Origin: Limisphaera sp049537155
GTDB taxonomy: Bacteria; Verrucomicrobiota; Verrucomicrobiia; Limisphaerales; Limisphaeraceae
DNA length: 64,000 nucleotides
NCBI RefSeq assembly: GCF_049537155.1
Contig: NZ_JBMVQZ010000001.1
Location: 372,001 to 436,000 of the forward strand
Direction: 5' to 3'
Shown: positions 1 to 9,000 of the stretch, piece by piece
Numbering within the stretch: the first letter of the stretch is position 1
Layout of the letters: every line of letters starts with the position of its first letter
Translations under genes and position numbers: made by a program
The notes under the pieces: generated by a model
Seen by the model: only the letters and a program-made list of their open reading frames with translations
Told to the model about the DNA's origin: nothing
Databases searched by the model: none

Positions 1-1
1 T

Positions 2-1735
2 CGGGCCGCCGTCGAGGCTTATCAGGCCGAGGTCCAGCGCAAATCCGACCTGGAACGCACCGAACTGGCCCGGGAGAAAACCGGCGTGTTCACCGGCGCC
101 CACGCCATCAACCCGGTGAACGGCCAGCGCATCCCCATCTGGATCGCCGATTACGTCCTCATGAGCTACGGCACCGGTGCCATCATGGCCGTGCCCGCCC
201 ATGACACCCGCGACCTCGAATTCGCCGAGAAATTCCACCTGCCCGTTGTCCAGGTGGTCCGGCCGCCGGACGACAGCATCCCGTGGCGCGGGTTTACCGG
301 CGACGGCGTCGCGGTCAACTCCTCCTGCCGGGACCTTTCCCTCGACGGTCTGCCCACCCCACAGGCCAAGGAAAAGGTCATTCAATGGCTGGAATCACGC
401 GGCCTGGGACGCCGGACCGTTCAGTACAAACTCCGCGACTGGCTCTTCAGCCGGCAGAGATACTGGGGCGAACCGTTTCCCATCGTCTGGCGCCGCGATC
501 CCCGTGGCGAGTGGTATCACGAGGCGGTGCCGGAATCGGAACTGCCCGTGCTCCCACCCGAGCTGGACGACTACAAGCCCACCCCCGACGGCCAGCCGCC
601 TCTGGCCCGTGCCCGGGATTGGGTCGAACGCCCGGACGGCAGCCGGCGCGAAACCAACACCATGCCTCAATGGGCCGGCAGTTGCTGGTATTACCTGCGG
701 TACCTGGACCCCAAAAACGACCAACGCTTCGTCGGCCCCGCCCCGGAACGCTACTGGATGGGAACCGACCCTGCCGAGGGGCGCACACCCGGCGTGGACC
801 TCTACGTGGGCGGGACCGAACACGCCGTGCTTCACCTCTTGTACGCCCGCTTCTGGCACAAGGTCCTCTACGACCTCGGACACGTCTCCACGCCGGAGCC
901 CTTCCACAAGTTGGTGAACCAAGGCCTGATCCTGGGCGAGGACGGGCAAAAAATGTCCAAATCCCGCGGGAATGTGGTCAATCCGGACGACATCCTGGCC
1001 CAGTACGGCGCTGATGCCTTCCGGCTGTATGAAATGTTCATGGGCCCCCTGCAGGACACCAAACCATGGAGCACCCGCGGCGTCGAAGGCGTGTACCGGT
1101 TCCTCGGCCGTGTATGGCGGCTTTTCATTGATGAATCGAGCGAAACCGAGTTTGAGCAGAACCTCGCCGTCACGCCCCCCGATCAACAGGAACCGCTCCT
1201 GGAGCAGCTCCGGCTCCATCCCTCCATCCGGGACCTCGAACCGGACCCGTCGCAGAACAAGGCCCTCCACGCCTGCATCAAGAAGGTCACCGAAGACCTG
1301 GAAGCGCTCCGATTTAACACCGCCATCTCCGCCATGATGATCTTCGTCAACCAGGCCGGTTCCTGGGAGGTCCGACCCGCCCGGCTCCTCCGCAGCTTCC
1401 TGCAGTTGCTGGCACCTTTCGCCCCGCACCTGGCGGAGGAGCTGTGGGCTCTCTGGCACCGGACCTTCGCACCGGATCAACGCCCGGTCCCCTGCCTCAC
1501 CTACGAACCCTGGCCCGCTTGGGATCCAGCACTGCTGGAGGAAGAAACCTTGCAAATCGTCGTCCAGGTCAACGGCCGGGTGCGCGACGTGCTCCGGCTG
1601 CCGCGCGACCTGGATCGCGACGCCCTGGAAAAGGCGGCATTCGCTTCCGAAAAGGTCCGGCCCTTCCTGGCCGGCAAGACCATCCGGAAGGTGATCGTCG
1701 TGCCGGGCAGGCTGGTCAACATTGCGGTGGGCTGA
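2..1735 (+). CDS. leuS: Leucyl-tRNA synthetase, C-terminal part (5' end outside window)
   Basis: Class I aminoacyl-tRNA synthetase that charges tRNA-Leu in the cytoplasm. The frame is open from the first bases. It begins in the editing (CP1) domain with KSDLERTEL, followed by INPVNGQRIPIWIADYVL, both LeuS signatures. The catalytic KMSKS loop is encoded at 950-964 within DGQKMSKSRGN. An anticodon-binding domain and a C-terminal domain with the typical LeuS ending (VVQVNGRVRD... KVIVVPGRLVNIAVG) follow. About 577 residues are visible of a usual 800-870, so roughly the N-terminal third is missing because of the window edge, not a mutation. Stop is TGA. The next gene starts 22 bp downstream. Confidence 0.97.
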   Translation, partial: RAAVEAYQAEVQRKSDLERTELAREKTGVFTGAHAINPVNGQRIPIWIADYVLMSYGTGAIMAVPAHDTRDLEFAEKFHLPVVQVVRPPDDSIPWRGFTGDGVAVNSSCRDLSLDGLPTPQAKEKVIQWLESRGLGRRTVQYKLRDWLFSRQRYWGEPFPIVWRRDPRGEWYHEAVPESELPVLPPELDDYKPTPDGQPPLARARDWVERPDGSRRETNTMPQWAGSCWYYLRYLDPKNDQRFVGPAPERYWMGTDPAEGRTPGVDLYVGGTEHAVLHLLYARFWHKVLYDLGHVSTPEPFHKLVNQGLILGEDGQKMSKSRGNVVNPDDILAQYGADAFRLYEMFMGPLQDTKPWSTRGVEGVYRFLGRVWRLFIDESSETEFEQNLAVTPPDQQEPLLEQLRLHPSIRDLEPDPSQNKALHACIKKVTEDLEALRFNTAISAMMIFVNQAGSWEVRPARLLRSFLQLLAPFAPHLAEELWALWHRTFAPDQRPVPCLTYEPWPAWDPALLEEETLQIVVQVNGRVRDVLRLPRDLDRDALEKAAFASEKVRPFLAGKTIRKVIVVPGRLVNIAVG

Positions 1736-1750
1736 TTCCTCGGTTATCGT
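1722..1750 (+). promoter_or_regulatory. Candidate promoter giving a leaderless transcript
   Basis: TTGCGG (1722-1727), 17-nt spacer, TATCGT (1745-1750), then only 7 nt to the ATG at 1758. A start about 7 nt after the -10 would put the 5' end at the start codon. The -35 overlaps the end of leuS. The same layout recurs before several other genes in this window. Individually weak. Confidence 0.35.
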
Positions 1751-1757
1751 TCCGGGC

Positions 1758-1895
1758 ATGGGGTACCTGACCCGCCGTGAGCAACAAGTTCTCTGTGCGG
1801 TCGTTGGACTGTTGTTGATCGGTTGGGCCGTCCGCACCTGGCGTCTCAGCCAGGAGCCGGCCGAACCCGTCGCGGTGCAGGTCGCCCCACGTTGA
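1758..1895 (+). CDS. Predicted 45-aa single-pass membrane protein
   Basis: Short reading frame between leuS and the Minf_1886-type gene. It has a charged start (MGYLTRREQQ), a hydrophobic stretch at about residues 11-24 (VLCAVVGLLLIGWA), and a short Pro/Val-rich tail. This matches a small inner-membrane protein or the membrane anchor of a lost ComEA-like protein; it has no helix-hairpin-helix domain. Support comes from the promoter-like sequence in front, the stop codon 5 bp before the next ATG (possible translational coupling), and the coding-like composition. No family is recognised. It could also be a chance ORF. Confidence 0.45.
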   Translation: MGYLTRREQQVLCAVVGLLLIGWAVRTWRLSQEPAEPVAVQVAPR

Positions 1896-1900
1896 GAACT

Positions 1901-2344
1901 ATGCACGAACCGGCTCTCGAACAGGCACTGGATCGGATCCTGGCCCTCGACCCGCGCTATCCGCGGGACGCCTACCATTTCGTGCGCGAGGCACTCGAGT
2001 ACACCCAACGCATGGTCAGCAAAGGCCAGCGCGGGCGGCTCCGCCACGTTACCGGCCAGGAACTCCTCGAAGGGATCCGCCACTACGCCCTCGAGCAGTT
2101 CGGCCCCATGGCCCTGACCGTGTTCGAGGAATGGAACATCCGATCCTGCCGGGACTTCGGCGAAGTCGTCTTCAACATGGTGGACGCAGGCATCCTGGCC
2201 AAAACCGAACAGGACAGCCGCGCCGACTTCGAAAAGGGCTACGACTTCGAGGAGGCCTTTCGCAAACCCTTCCTCCCGCCCAGCAAACAGGCGGCCTGGG
2301 AGCGAGAAAGAGCCCGCAACAAAACGGCCTCGGCCGGTCCTTGA
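1901..2344 (+). CDS. Minf_1886-type conserved protein (Verrucomicrobia/Planctomycetes family)
   Basis: A 147-aa soluble protein without signal peptide. It contains DAYHFVREALEYTQ near the N terminus, then HVTGQELLEGIRHYALEQFG and FGEVVFNMVDAGIL. I recognise this as the short conserved family known from Methylacidiphilum as Minf_1886, largely restricted to Planctomycetes and Verrucomicrobia. Its function is unknown. The ATG at 1901 was chosen because it starts the conserved block and lies 5 bp after the upstream stop; the longer in-frame extension to 1823 would overlap the small ORF and has no family similarity. The C-terminal tail is basic and poorly conserved. The gene mainly serves as a phylum marker here. 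Confidence 0.85.
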   Translation: MHEPALEQALDRILALDPRYPRDAYHFVREALEYTQRMVSKGQRGRLRHVTGQELLEGIRHYALEQFGPMALTVFEEWNIRSCRDFGEVVFNMVDAGILAKTEQDSRADFEKGYDFEEAFRKPFLPPSKQAAWERERARNKTASAGP

Positions 2345-2497
2345 TCCGGTGATCGTGCCCCGCTGCTGTTCACCAACTGTCCCGGATCACCGCAAACCCG
2401 CGGCCCTGCCGCGCCTGCCCCAGGCCTGCCTCCCGGGCCAGGACACCGGCCCGACCCGCCGGTCCCCACTCCACTGCAAACAGCACCAATTCCACCC

Positions 2498-5128
2498 GTG
2501 AAACGTATCCCCCAAAACCGGTCCGTCCTCACCACCCGATCGTCACCCGGCCAGCGGCAGCCCCGACTGGAGTTGCCCGCCCTGCCGCCGGACGTCCACC
2601 TCAGCCAACTTGACAACGGCCTGGTCATCATTCTCCGCCAGGACCCCAGCGCGCCGGTCGTCTCCGCCCAGGCTTGGTGCATGTCCGGCAGCGTCCACGA
2701 AGGACGCTGGCTCGGTGCCGGGCTCTCCCATCTGTTGGAACACATGCTTTTCAAGGGCACCCGCTCCCGGCCCGCCTCCCGGATCGACCAGGAGGTGCAG
2801 GCCGCGGGCGGCTACATCAATGCCTACACCTCCTTCGACCGGACCGTCTATTACATCGATGTCCCCTCAACGGGAACACCCGTCGCAGTGGACATCCTCT
2901 GCGACATCATGCAGCACGCCACATTGCCTGCGGCCGAGCTGGCCAAGGAACAGGAAGTCATCCGGCGCGAGATGGACATGTGCCATGACGATCCCCACCG
3001 GCGCTCCAGTCAGCGGTTGTTCGAGGTCGCCTACACGCGCAGTCCCCTCCGCTACAACATCATCGGCTATCCGGATCTCTTCAACGCCGTGACCCGTCGG
3101 GATCTCCTCGCGTACTACCGGGAAAAGTACGTACCCAACAACGTGTTCTTCGTGGTGGTGGGAGACCTCGATCCACGCGCCGTGGAGGAACAGATCCGTA
3201 CCGCCTACGCGAAGACACCCGCCCGGCCGTTGCCACCCGAGGTCCTTCCCGAGGAACCCCGGCAAACGGCTCCGCGCGAGTTGTTCGAAGAAGCCACAAC
3301 CGAGCTGGGCCATCTCCACATCGCCTGGCACATCCCGGATGCGCGCCACCCGGACCTGCCCGCCCTGGAGGTGCTGGCCACCATCCTCGGCCAGGGACGC
3401 AGCTCCCGGCTGTATCAACAGGTTCGGGAAAAACTTCGCCTGGTCACCAGCGTCGATGCCTGGACCTATACCACGGGGCTGCCCGGCCTGTTCGGCATCA
3501 GCGCGATCATGGAACCGGACCGTCTCCACGCAGCGCGGCAAGCCCTGCTGGACGAGGTCCAACGCCTCCAGGACCGACTCGTCACCCGGGAGGAACTCCG
3601 CAAGGCCATCAAACAGTGCACCACCGCACTGCTCGGCAGTCGCAAGACCATGGCCGGTCAGGCCCAGGACCTGGGCGGATGCTGGCTCCTGGCCAATGAC
3701 CTCGCCTTCTCCCAGCGCTACCTCGAGGCCATCCACAACCTCACCCCGGAACAACTGCGCGAGGTCGCCCGAACCTACCTGGTGCCGGAAAACCGCACCC
3801 TCTACGGTCTGTGGCCCCGCGGGCGCCTGCCGCGCAACACCCACACCACCACGGTCCATCGATCCGGCCCGATTCAAAAGATCGAACTCCCCAACGGCCT
3901 GCGCCTGCTCATCAAGGAAGATCACCGGCTGCCGTTCGTGGAAATGCGCGCCGTTTTCCGCGGCGGTGTCCTGGCTGAAAACCCGGAAACCAACGGCCTG
4001 ACCACCCTCACCGCACGCCTCCTTCTCAAGGGCACGCGTCGCCGCTCCGCCGAAAGCGTGGCCCGCACCATCGAGTCCGTGGGCGGTTACCTCGACACCT
4101 ACGGAGGCAACAACAGCTTCGGTCTCAGCGGCGAGGTCCTGCACGACGATTTGGATCTCGGCCTGGAGCTGCTGGCCGAGGTCCTGCGCCAGCCCGCCTT
4201 CCCCGCTGCCGCGCTTGAACACGAACGCGAGGTCCTTCTCGCCCGGCTCCGCGCCCGCAGGGACGATCTGCTGGCCCGCGCGTTCCTGGCCATGCGCCGC
4301 GCATTGTTTGGCGGACAGGGCTACGGCTTGGACAACCTCGGCAACGAAACCAGCCTGCCCTCTCTCGATGTCACCCGGGTCCGCTCCTTCCATCAACAAT
4401 GGGCCGTGCCGCGAAACTGTGTCCTGGCCCTCTTCGGCCATGTCGAGGCCGGCACCGCCCTCGCCGCCGTTCACAAGTACTTCGGCACTTGGAACGGCGC
4501 CCCAAGTGCCCCCGCCCTGCCGGAGCCGATCCCAAGCGTCCCCGACAAACCCCAACACGTCCGCGAAACCCACGACAAACGGCAGGCCGTCCTGGTCATG
4601 GGCTGGCCCGGCGTCCGACTCGACAGCCCCGATCGTTTCGCCCTCGAACTCATCCAGGAACTGTGCAGCGACCTGGGGTCCCGACTTTTCCTGCGCGTGC
4701 GTGAGAAACTGGGCCTGGCCTACTACGTGGGCGCCCAGAATTTCATGGGCCTTGCCCCGGGCTACTTCGCATTTTACGCAGGCACCGAACCCTCCAAGGT
4801 CAACCGCGTCGAAAAGGAATTCATCGCCGAGGCGCGCCTGCTCCAAACGCGGGGCGTCTCCAGGGACGAGCTTCAACGCGCCAAAGCCAAGTTGCTGGGC
4901 CAAAAGAAAATCGCCCGACAGGAGCTCGGCAGCCTGGCCCAACAGGCCGCCTTGGATGAACTCTACGGCCTCGGGTATCAGAACTTCGACGAGGAAGACG
5001 CCCAAATCGAGGCCGTCACCCTGGACCAGATCCGGGACGCGGCCGCCCGCTACCTCAGGCCGGACCGCTATGTCCTGGCAGTGGTGGAGCCAGACTCTCC
5101 CCGCCGTGCCGGAGCCCGGAAAGCTTGA
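2498..5128 (+). CDS. M16 family zinc metallopeptidase, two-domain (insulinase/PqqL-like)
   Basis: An 876-aa protein with duplicated M16 halves. The N-terminal half holds the inverted zinc motif HLLEH at residues 78-82, with the third ligand expected at Glu158 (RREMD), the 76-residue spacing typical of the family. The second half (from about residue 460) keeps the fold (NGLTTLTARLLLKGT) but lacks HxxEH, so it is the inactive partner domain, as in pitrilysin-type and long M16 proteins. Related enzymes degrade peptides in the cytoplasm or periplasm. No clear signal peptide is visible. The start is GTG at 2498; an internal ATG is possible, as the first 25 residues are not conserved in the family. 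It converges with the next gene, stops 10 bp apart, with no terminator hairpin seen. Confidence 0.92.
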   Translation: MKRIPQNRSVLTTRSSPGQRQPRLELPALPPDVHLSQLDNGLVIILRQDPSAPVVSAQAWCMSGSVHEGRWLGAGLSHLLEHMLFKGTRSRPASRIDQEVQAAGGYINAYTSFDRTVYYIDVPSTGTPVAVDILCDIMQHATLPAAELAKEQEVIRREMDMCHDDPHRRSSQRLFEVAYTRSPLRYNIIGYPDLFNAVTRRDLLAYYREKYVPNNVFFVVVGDLDPRAVEEQIRTAYAKTPARPLPPEVLPEEPRQTAPRELFEEATTELGHLHIAWHIPDARHPDLPALEVLATILGQGRSSRLYQQVREKLRLVTSVDAWTYTTGLPGLFGISAIMEPDRLHAARQALLDEVQRLQDRLVTREELRKAIKQCTTALLGSRKTMAGQAQDLGGCWLLANDLAFSQRYLEAIHNLTPEQLREVARTYLVPENRTLYGLWPRGRLPRNTHTTTVHRSGPIQKIELPNGLRLLIKEDHRLPFVEMRAVFRGGVLAENPETNGLTTLTARLLLKGTRRRSAESVARTIESVGGYLDTYGGNNSFGLSGEVLHDDLDLGLELLAEVLRQPAFPAAALEHEREVLLARLRARRDDLLARAFLAMRRALFGGQGYGLDNLGNETSLPSLDVTRVRSFHQQWAVPRNCVLALFGHVEAGTALAAVHKYFGTWNGAPSAPALPEPIPSVPDKPQHVRETHDKRQAVLVMGWPGVRLDSPDRFALELIQELCSDLGSRLFLRVREKLGLAYYVGAQNFMGLAPGYFAFYAGTEPSKVNRVEKEFIAEARLLQTRGVSRDELQRAKAKLLGQKKIARQELGSLAQQAALDELYGLGYQNFDEEDAQIEAVTLDQIRDAAARYLRPDRYVLAVVEPDSPRRAGARKA

Positions 5129-5137
5129 GCCCCCGCC

Positions 5138-6823
5138 CTACGGGCCCAACCGCGCGCGGTAAAACCTGCGTGGACCTTCAGCAGGTACGGTCGTCTCCCG
5201 CCGCGCAGCCTCGCCCATGACCACCGTCCCCACGGGCGTCCACTGCAGCAGATCTGCCGACGCCTCGATCACGTAGCTGCTGCCGGGCTGGGCCGTCAGC
5301 GCCAACACCAGCCCGGACCCCTCCAAACGCACCACCTCCAGGAACGGCCGGACCGATCCCCCGCCGATCTCCACCGTTGCCACGGAAAGGGTCGTGGCCG
5401 CGTTCGACCCGGGAGGGGAATACACCCGCCACACCGACTCGCTCAGATTCGCCACGTAAAGGTTCCCCACCGCATCCCAGTCCACGTCGCTGTACTCCTG
5501 ATCCACCCCGGGCAGTGTCACCACCCACGCACCCGTGGCCGCATCGAAGATCATCACGCGGCCGCCCACGAAAAAGCCGCCGGACAACACACCGCGAAAC
5601 GTGACCGCCACCCGGCTGCCCGTCGGATCCACCGCAACCGCGGTCGCCCCGCGCATGGTGTCCTGACCGCCACCCGCCACCCAGATCGCACTCTCCAATG
5701 GTGCAGCCGGGTTGGTCCAGGCGGGAAACGCCAGCACCCGCGGCTGCCCGTCACCCGGGACCGCGCGCGACTGAATCACAAAAAGCCCGCCGTTCGGTCC
5801 CACGGCCACGTCCCACGGCGCCGTGCCGAGATCGAATCCGGCGCCGGCACGGATCGCCAGAGTACCTCTGTCCCCGGGAGCCACCGTGCCATCGTCCTCC
5901 AAGGGCCACCCGTAAACGCCCGGGCCGGACGCCGCCTCGTTCTGGGCCATCCACAACCAGTTTCCCCCCGGCCCTGTGCCGACAGCAAATCCGGTCATGC
6001 GTGTCCCGGATGTCGGGTGGTTCGTGTGATCCCATGCCACGCGCAAACTCGTCGGCGATGCCTCGGGGTCCAGCATCACCAGCTCGTGTTCCGCCGCGTC
6101 CCAGACATACACACGCTCGCCCCACACCTCCACCTCACCCGGGCTGTCACCCTCACCGGCCCAACTGCGGCCCCCATCGCTCCAGCCGCCCTCCCCCGCC
6201 ACGGAACCATCCGCCTGAAGTTTCAGCAGACCCGGCCGATCGCCGTCGAGGAATTCCGCGTTCGGTCCCGGGCGGCCGTTTGCCACCAGGACCCGGCCGT
6301 AATACGGCGAAAGCGGGTCGCGAACCACCCCGATCCCGGTGGGCGCATACACGTACTGGCCTGGGGCAAAATCGTCACTGATCTGCGTCCAGTCGGCAAA
6401 GCCCTGCGCCGCCGCGGTGATCCGCACGCGGTAAACCCCGCAGCAGACCGGCACGCCCTGCCCATCCCGGCCGTCCCACATCACTTGGTTCTCGCCCCGG
6501 AACGTCCCCGGCTCTCCCCCCGCCATGGCCAGGGTCCGGACCACCTGCGAGCCGTCCCAAACCTCGATCACGACACCGGCCGTGGCCGGCTCGTTCAAAA
6601 TGTAGCGGATCGCCACCCCGCCACCCGACCCTTCGGGGAGCCTTTCCAATCGAATGTGACTGGCGAATACATTCCCAGGAGCCGCGGGCACGCCGGGCCC
6701 CAGCATCGCAAAGGCCAGGCAGACACCCATCCACCACCTCCACGGCTTCCACCATTCCAGAGACAACCCGGGAATCTCCATCGAAAAAGCAGGCCCCATC
6801 GCTTCCCTGTTCATGCGGCTCAT
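5138..6823 (-). CDS. Secreted protein with FlgD-type Ig-like domain and NHL/beta-propeller-like repeats
   Basis: About 560 aa. It starts with a charged, Trp-rich segment and a hydrophobic core (WWMGVCLAFAMLGPGVPA), consistent with a signal peptide. Next comes a FlgD-like Ig domain (ILNEPATAGVVIEVWD ... QVMWDGRDGQG), then blade-like repeats of the SMP-30/NHL type (PWDVAVGPNGGLFVI; ATAVAVDPTGSRVAV; DVDWDAVGNLYVANL). The end is the FYR-type C-terminal module common in verrucomicrobial secreted proteins (SYVIEASADLLQWTPVG ... RRFYRARL). The start is uncertain: ATGs at 6823, 6814, 6799 and 6781 are all in frame; 6823 has AGGA just upstream, 6781 gives the shortest signal peptide. Function is unknown. 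Confidence 0.75.
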   Translation of the reverse strand: MSRMNREAMGPAFSMEIPGLSLEWWKPWRWWMGVCLAFAMLGPGVPAAPGNVFASHIRLERLPEGSGGGVAIRYILNEPATAGVVIEVWDGSQVVRTLAMAGGEPGTFRGENQVMWDGRDGQGVPVCCGVYRVRITAAAQGFADWTQISDDFAPGQYVYAPTGIGVVRDPLSPYYGRVLVANGRPGPNAEFLDGDRPGLLKLQADGSVAGEGGWSDGGRSWAGEGDSPGEVEVWGERVYVWDAAEHELVMLDPEASPTSLRVAWDHTNHPTSGTRMTGFAVGTGPGGNWLWMAQNEAASGPGVYGWPLEDDGTVAPGDRGTLAIRAGAGFDLGTAPWDVAVGPNGGLFVIQSRAVPGDGQPRVLAFPAWTNPAAPLESAIWVAGGGQDTMRGATAVAVDPTGSRVAVTFRGVLSGGFFVGGRVMIFDAATGAWVVTLPGVDQEYSDVDWDAVGNLYVANLSESVWRVYSPPGSNAATTLSVATVEIGGGSVRPFLEVVRLEGSGLVLALTAQPGSSYVIEASADLLQWTPVGTVVMGEAARRETTVPAEGPRRFYRARLGP

Positions 6824-7001
6824 CGTCCTGGCAAGGCTTCTGACTCCTCCGGCGCCCCGGCCCCAGCCGGACTCCCGAGGCGGCTTCACGACACTAATGC
6901 CCCGGATCCTCCGGGGCAAGAAACACCTCCGCTGGCCGCGCCTCCCTGGCACGGCGCCGCCTCCCCGGAGATCCGCCTCCCGTGACCGAGCCGCTCGCCG
7001 C

Positions 7002-7031
7002 TTGCGCAGCGGGCCGTGCTCTCACTACGGT
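7002..7031 (+). promoter_or_regulatory. Candidate trpS promoter, leaderless type
   Basis: TTGCGC (7002-7007), 18-nt spacer, TACGGT (7026-7031), then 6 nt to the trpS ATG at 7038. Predicted transcription start coincides with the start codon. Weak consensus match, but the spacing is the same as at other genes here. Confidence 0.35.
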
Positions 7032-7037
7032 AGGGTC

Positions 7038-8003
7038 ATGCGGATTCTGTCCGGTATCCAGCCCTCGGGCGCACTGCACCTGGGCAACTACTTCGGCATG
7101 ATGAAGCCTGCGATCGAATTGCAATCGCAGGGGGAGGCCTATTACTTCATCGCGGACTACCACTCGATGACCTCCCTGTTCGATCCACAGGCCCGCCGCC
7201 GCAACACCCTCGAGGTGGCACTCGATTTCCTGGCCTGCGGGCTCGATCCTCAAAAGGCGGTCTTCTTCCGTCAATCCGACGTGCCGGAGGTCTGCGAGTT
7301 GACCTGGCTGCTGGGCACCGTCACCCCCATGGGCCTGCTCGAACGTTGTCACAGCTACAAGGACAAGATCGCCAAGGGGATTTCGCCCAACTTCGGCCTG
7401 TTCGCCTACCCGGTCCTCATGGCCGCCGACATCCTGATTTACGATTCCAATCTGGTGCCGGTGGGCCAGGACCAGAAGCAGCATGTGGAGGTCGCCCGCG
7501 ACATCGCCGGCAAGTTCAACGACACCTATGGCCCCACCTTCGTCATGCCGGAACCCCTGATCCGGTCGGAGGTGGCCAAGGTGCCGGGCATTGACGGCGA
7601 GAAAATGAGCAAGAGCTACGGCAATACCATCGAGATCTTCGGCGACGAAAACGTCCTGCGCAAAAAGATCATGAGCATCAAGATGGACAGCCGCACACCG
7701 GAGGAGCCGAAGCCCGATGCCGATCGCAACATCGCCATCCAACTGATGAAGCTGGTGGCGCCGCCGGAGGAGGCCCAACGCTATGAAGAACGCCTCCGCG
7801 CGGGCGGTCTCGGCTACGCCGAACTCAAACGCGCCCTGTTCGGCTTCTATTGGGAATACTTCGCGCCTGCGCGCCAGCGGCGGACCGAACTGGCGGCCAA
7901 CCTCGACTACGTCGAGCAGGTCCTGCGCGAGGGCGCGGCCCGGGCACGGGCCAAGGCACGGGAGGTCCTCGACCGCGCCCGGCGCGCATGCGGTCTTTCC
8001 TGA
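7038..8003 (+). CDS. trpS: Tryptophanyl-tRNA synthetase
   Basis: A 321-aa class I synthetase that charges tRNA-Trp. It begins SGIQPSGALHLGNYFG, with HLGN as the HIGH-type ATP motif, and has the second signature EKMSKSYGN at about residues 190-198. Length is typical of bacterial TrpS (about 330 aa). The ATG at 7038 was chosen because the family sequence starts exactly there; the open frame upstream is not conserved. Two LeuRS/TrpRS genes lie near each other but on either side of an unrelated gene pair. argB follows 24 bp downstream on the same strand, so the two may be cotranscribed. No tRNA or T-box was seen in front. Confidence 0.97.
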   Translation: MRILSGIQPSGALHLGNYFGMMKPAIELQSQGEAYYFIADYHSMTSLFDPQARRRNTLEVALDFLACGLDPQKAVFFRQSDVPEVCELTWLLGTVTPMGLLERCHSYKDKIAKGISPNFGLFAYPVLMAADILIYDSNLVPVGQDQKQHVEVARDIAGKFNDTYGPTFVMPEPLIRSEVAKVPGIDGEKMSKSYGNTIEIFGDENVLRKKIMSIKMDSRTPEEPKPDADRNIAIQLMKLVAPPEEAQRYEERLRAGGLGYAELKRALFGFYWEYFAPARQRRTELAANLDYVEQVLREGAARARAKAREVLDRARRACGLS

Positions 8004-8027
8004 AACCACCGGCCCGGAACCCCAGCC

Positions 8028-8909
8028 ATGCAGGATCTCATAGCCAAGGCGGCCACTCTGCTGGAGGCCCTCCCCTACATCCAGAAATACAGCGGTGCCA
8101 CTTTTGTCGTGAAATACGGCGGTTCCTTCATGGACTCGCCCGATCCCGCCGTGCGCACCGGCGTGGCGCGCGACATCGTTTTTCTCGAAGCGGTCGAAAT
8201 CAATCCGGTTGTGGTGCACGGCGGCGGCAAGGCCATCAACCGCGCCATGGAACAGGCCGGGCTCACCCCAAGGTTCGTCCAGGGCCAGCGCCTGACCGAT
8301 GAAGCCACCGTGGCCATCGTGGACGAGGTCCTCTCCCGCCGGATCAACCCGGAGATCGTGCAGGCCATCAACAGCCTGGGCGGCCTGGCCCGGGGTTTCC
8401 CGGGACCGGAAATCTTCCGCTGCCGCAAACTCTGGGTGGAAGACCGCCAGCAACCGGGACGGAAACTCGACCTCGGTTACGTCGGCGAAGTCACGCACGT
8501 CAACACCGGCCCGATTCTGGAGTGTATCGAACAGGGGATCACCCCGGTCATCAGCCCCACCGCCCGGGGGGAGGACGGCCACGTTTACAACTGCAACGCC
8601 GATGTGGCCGCCGCCCAAACCGCCATCGCGCTCCGCGCGCGGCGGCTGGTCTTCATGAGCGATGTACCAGGCATCCTCCGCAACCCCGACGATCCGGATT
8701 CGGTCATCCCCTACCTCCGCGTTTCCGAGGTCGAGGAACTCAAACGGGCCGGCATCATTGACCGGGGCATGATCCCCAAGGTGGACAGCGCGGTCGCCGC
8801 CCTCCAGGCCGGTGTCGAAAAGGTCTCCTTTGTGGACGGGCGGGTCCCCCACGCCGTGCTGCTCGAGATCTTCACGGACGAAGGGGTGGGAACCATCCTG
8901 GTGCCCTGA
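8028..8909 (+). CDS. argB: Acetylglutamate kinase (arginine biosynthesis)
   Basis: A 293-aa amino-acid kinase family enzyme that phosphorylates N-acetylglutamate, the second step to arginine. Visible motifs are FVVKYGGSFMD near residue 30, VVHGGGKAINRAME (acetylglutamate/phosphate binding), the linker GQRLTDEAT, and NCNADVAAAQTAIAL towards the nucleotide-binding half. Length is that of the standard enzyme. Other arginine genes are not in the window, so the pathway is dispersed. It follows trpS closely, and an imperfect hairpin lies just after its stop. Confidence 0.96.
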   Translation: MQDLIAKAATLLEALPYIQKYSGATFVVKYGGSFMDSPDPAVRTGVARDIVFLEAVEINPVVVHGGGKAINRAMEQAGLTPRFVQGQRLTDEATVAIVDEVLSRRINPEIVQAINSLGGLARGFPGPEIFRCRKLWVEDRQQPGRKLDLGYVGEVTHVNTGPILECIEQGITPVISPTARGEDGHVYNCNADVAAAQTAIALRARRLVFMSDVPGILRNPDDPDSVIPYLRVSEVEELKRAGIIDRGMIPKVDSAVAALQAGVEKVSFVDGRVPHAVLLEIFTDEGVGTILVP

Positions 8910-8927
8910 GCGACATTCCGGATTTCA

Positions 8928-8973
8928 CGACCGGCACCCCGGCCTGGAGGACGGGCCGGCCCTTTGCCGGTCG
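8928..8973 (+). terminator. Imperfect hairpin between argB and mnmA
   Basis: Outer 9-bp stem CGACCGGCA (8928-8936) with TGCCGGTCG (8965-8973), and inner 6-bp stem CCGGCC (8939-8944) with GGCCGG (8954-8959). There is no U-tract, so Rho-independent termination is doubtful; it overlaps the putative -35 of mnmA. Confidence 0.3.
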
Positions 8974-8991
8974 CACTCCGACGGGTATATT
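8964..8991 (+). promoter_or_regulatory. Candidate mnmA promoter, near-leaderless
   Basis: TTGCCG (8964-8969), 16-nt spacer, TATATT (8986-8991; 5 of 6 to consensus), then 9 nt to the ATG at 9001. The predicted RNA would have a 5' leader of about 2-3 nt. Confidence 0.4.
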
Positions 8992-9000
8992 CTGCCTCCC

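Noticed and set aside
395..2083. 562-aa minus-strand open frame
   Set aside because: It lies fully antisense to leuS and the Minf_1886-type gene, has no recognisable motif and shows the composition of a shadow frame in GC-rich DNA.
2867..5005. 712-aa minus-strand open frame
   Set aside because: Antisense to the M16 peptidase with intact catalytic motifs on the plus strand; residue pattern (Gly/Glu/Val-rich, no domains) is that of a mirror frame.
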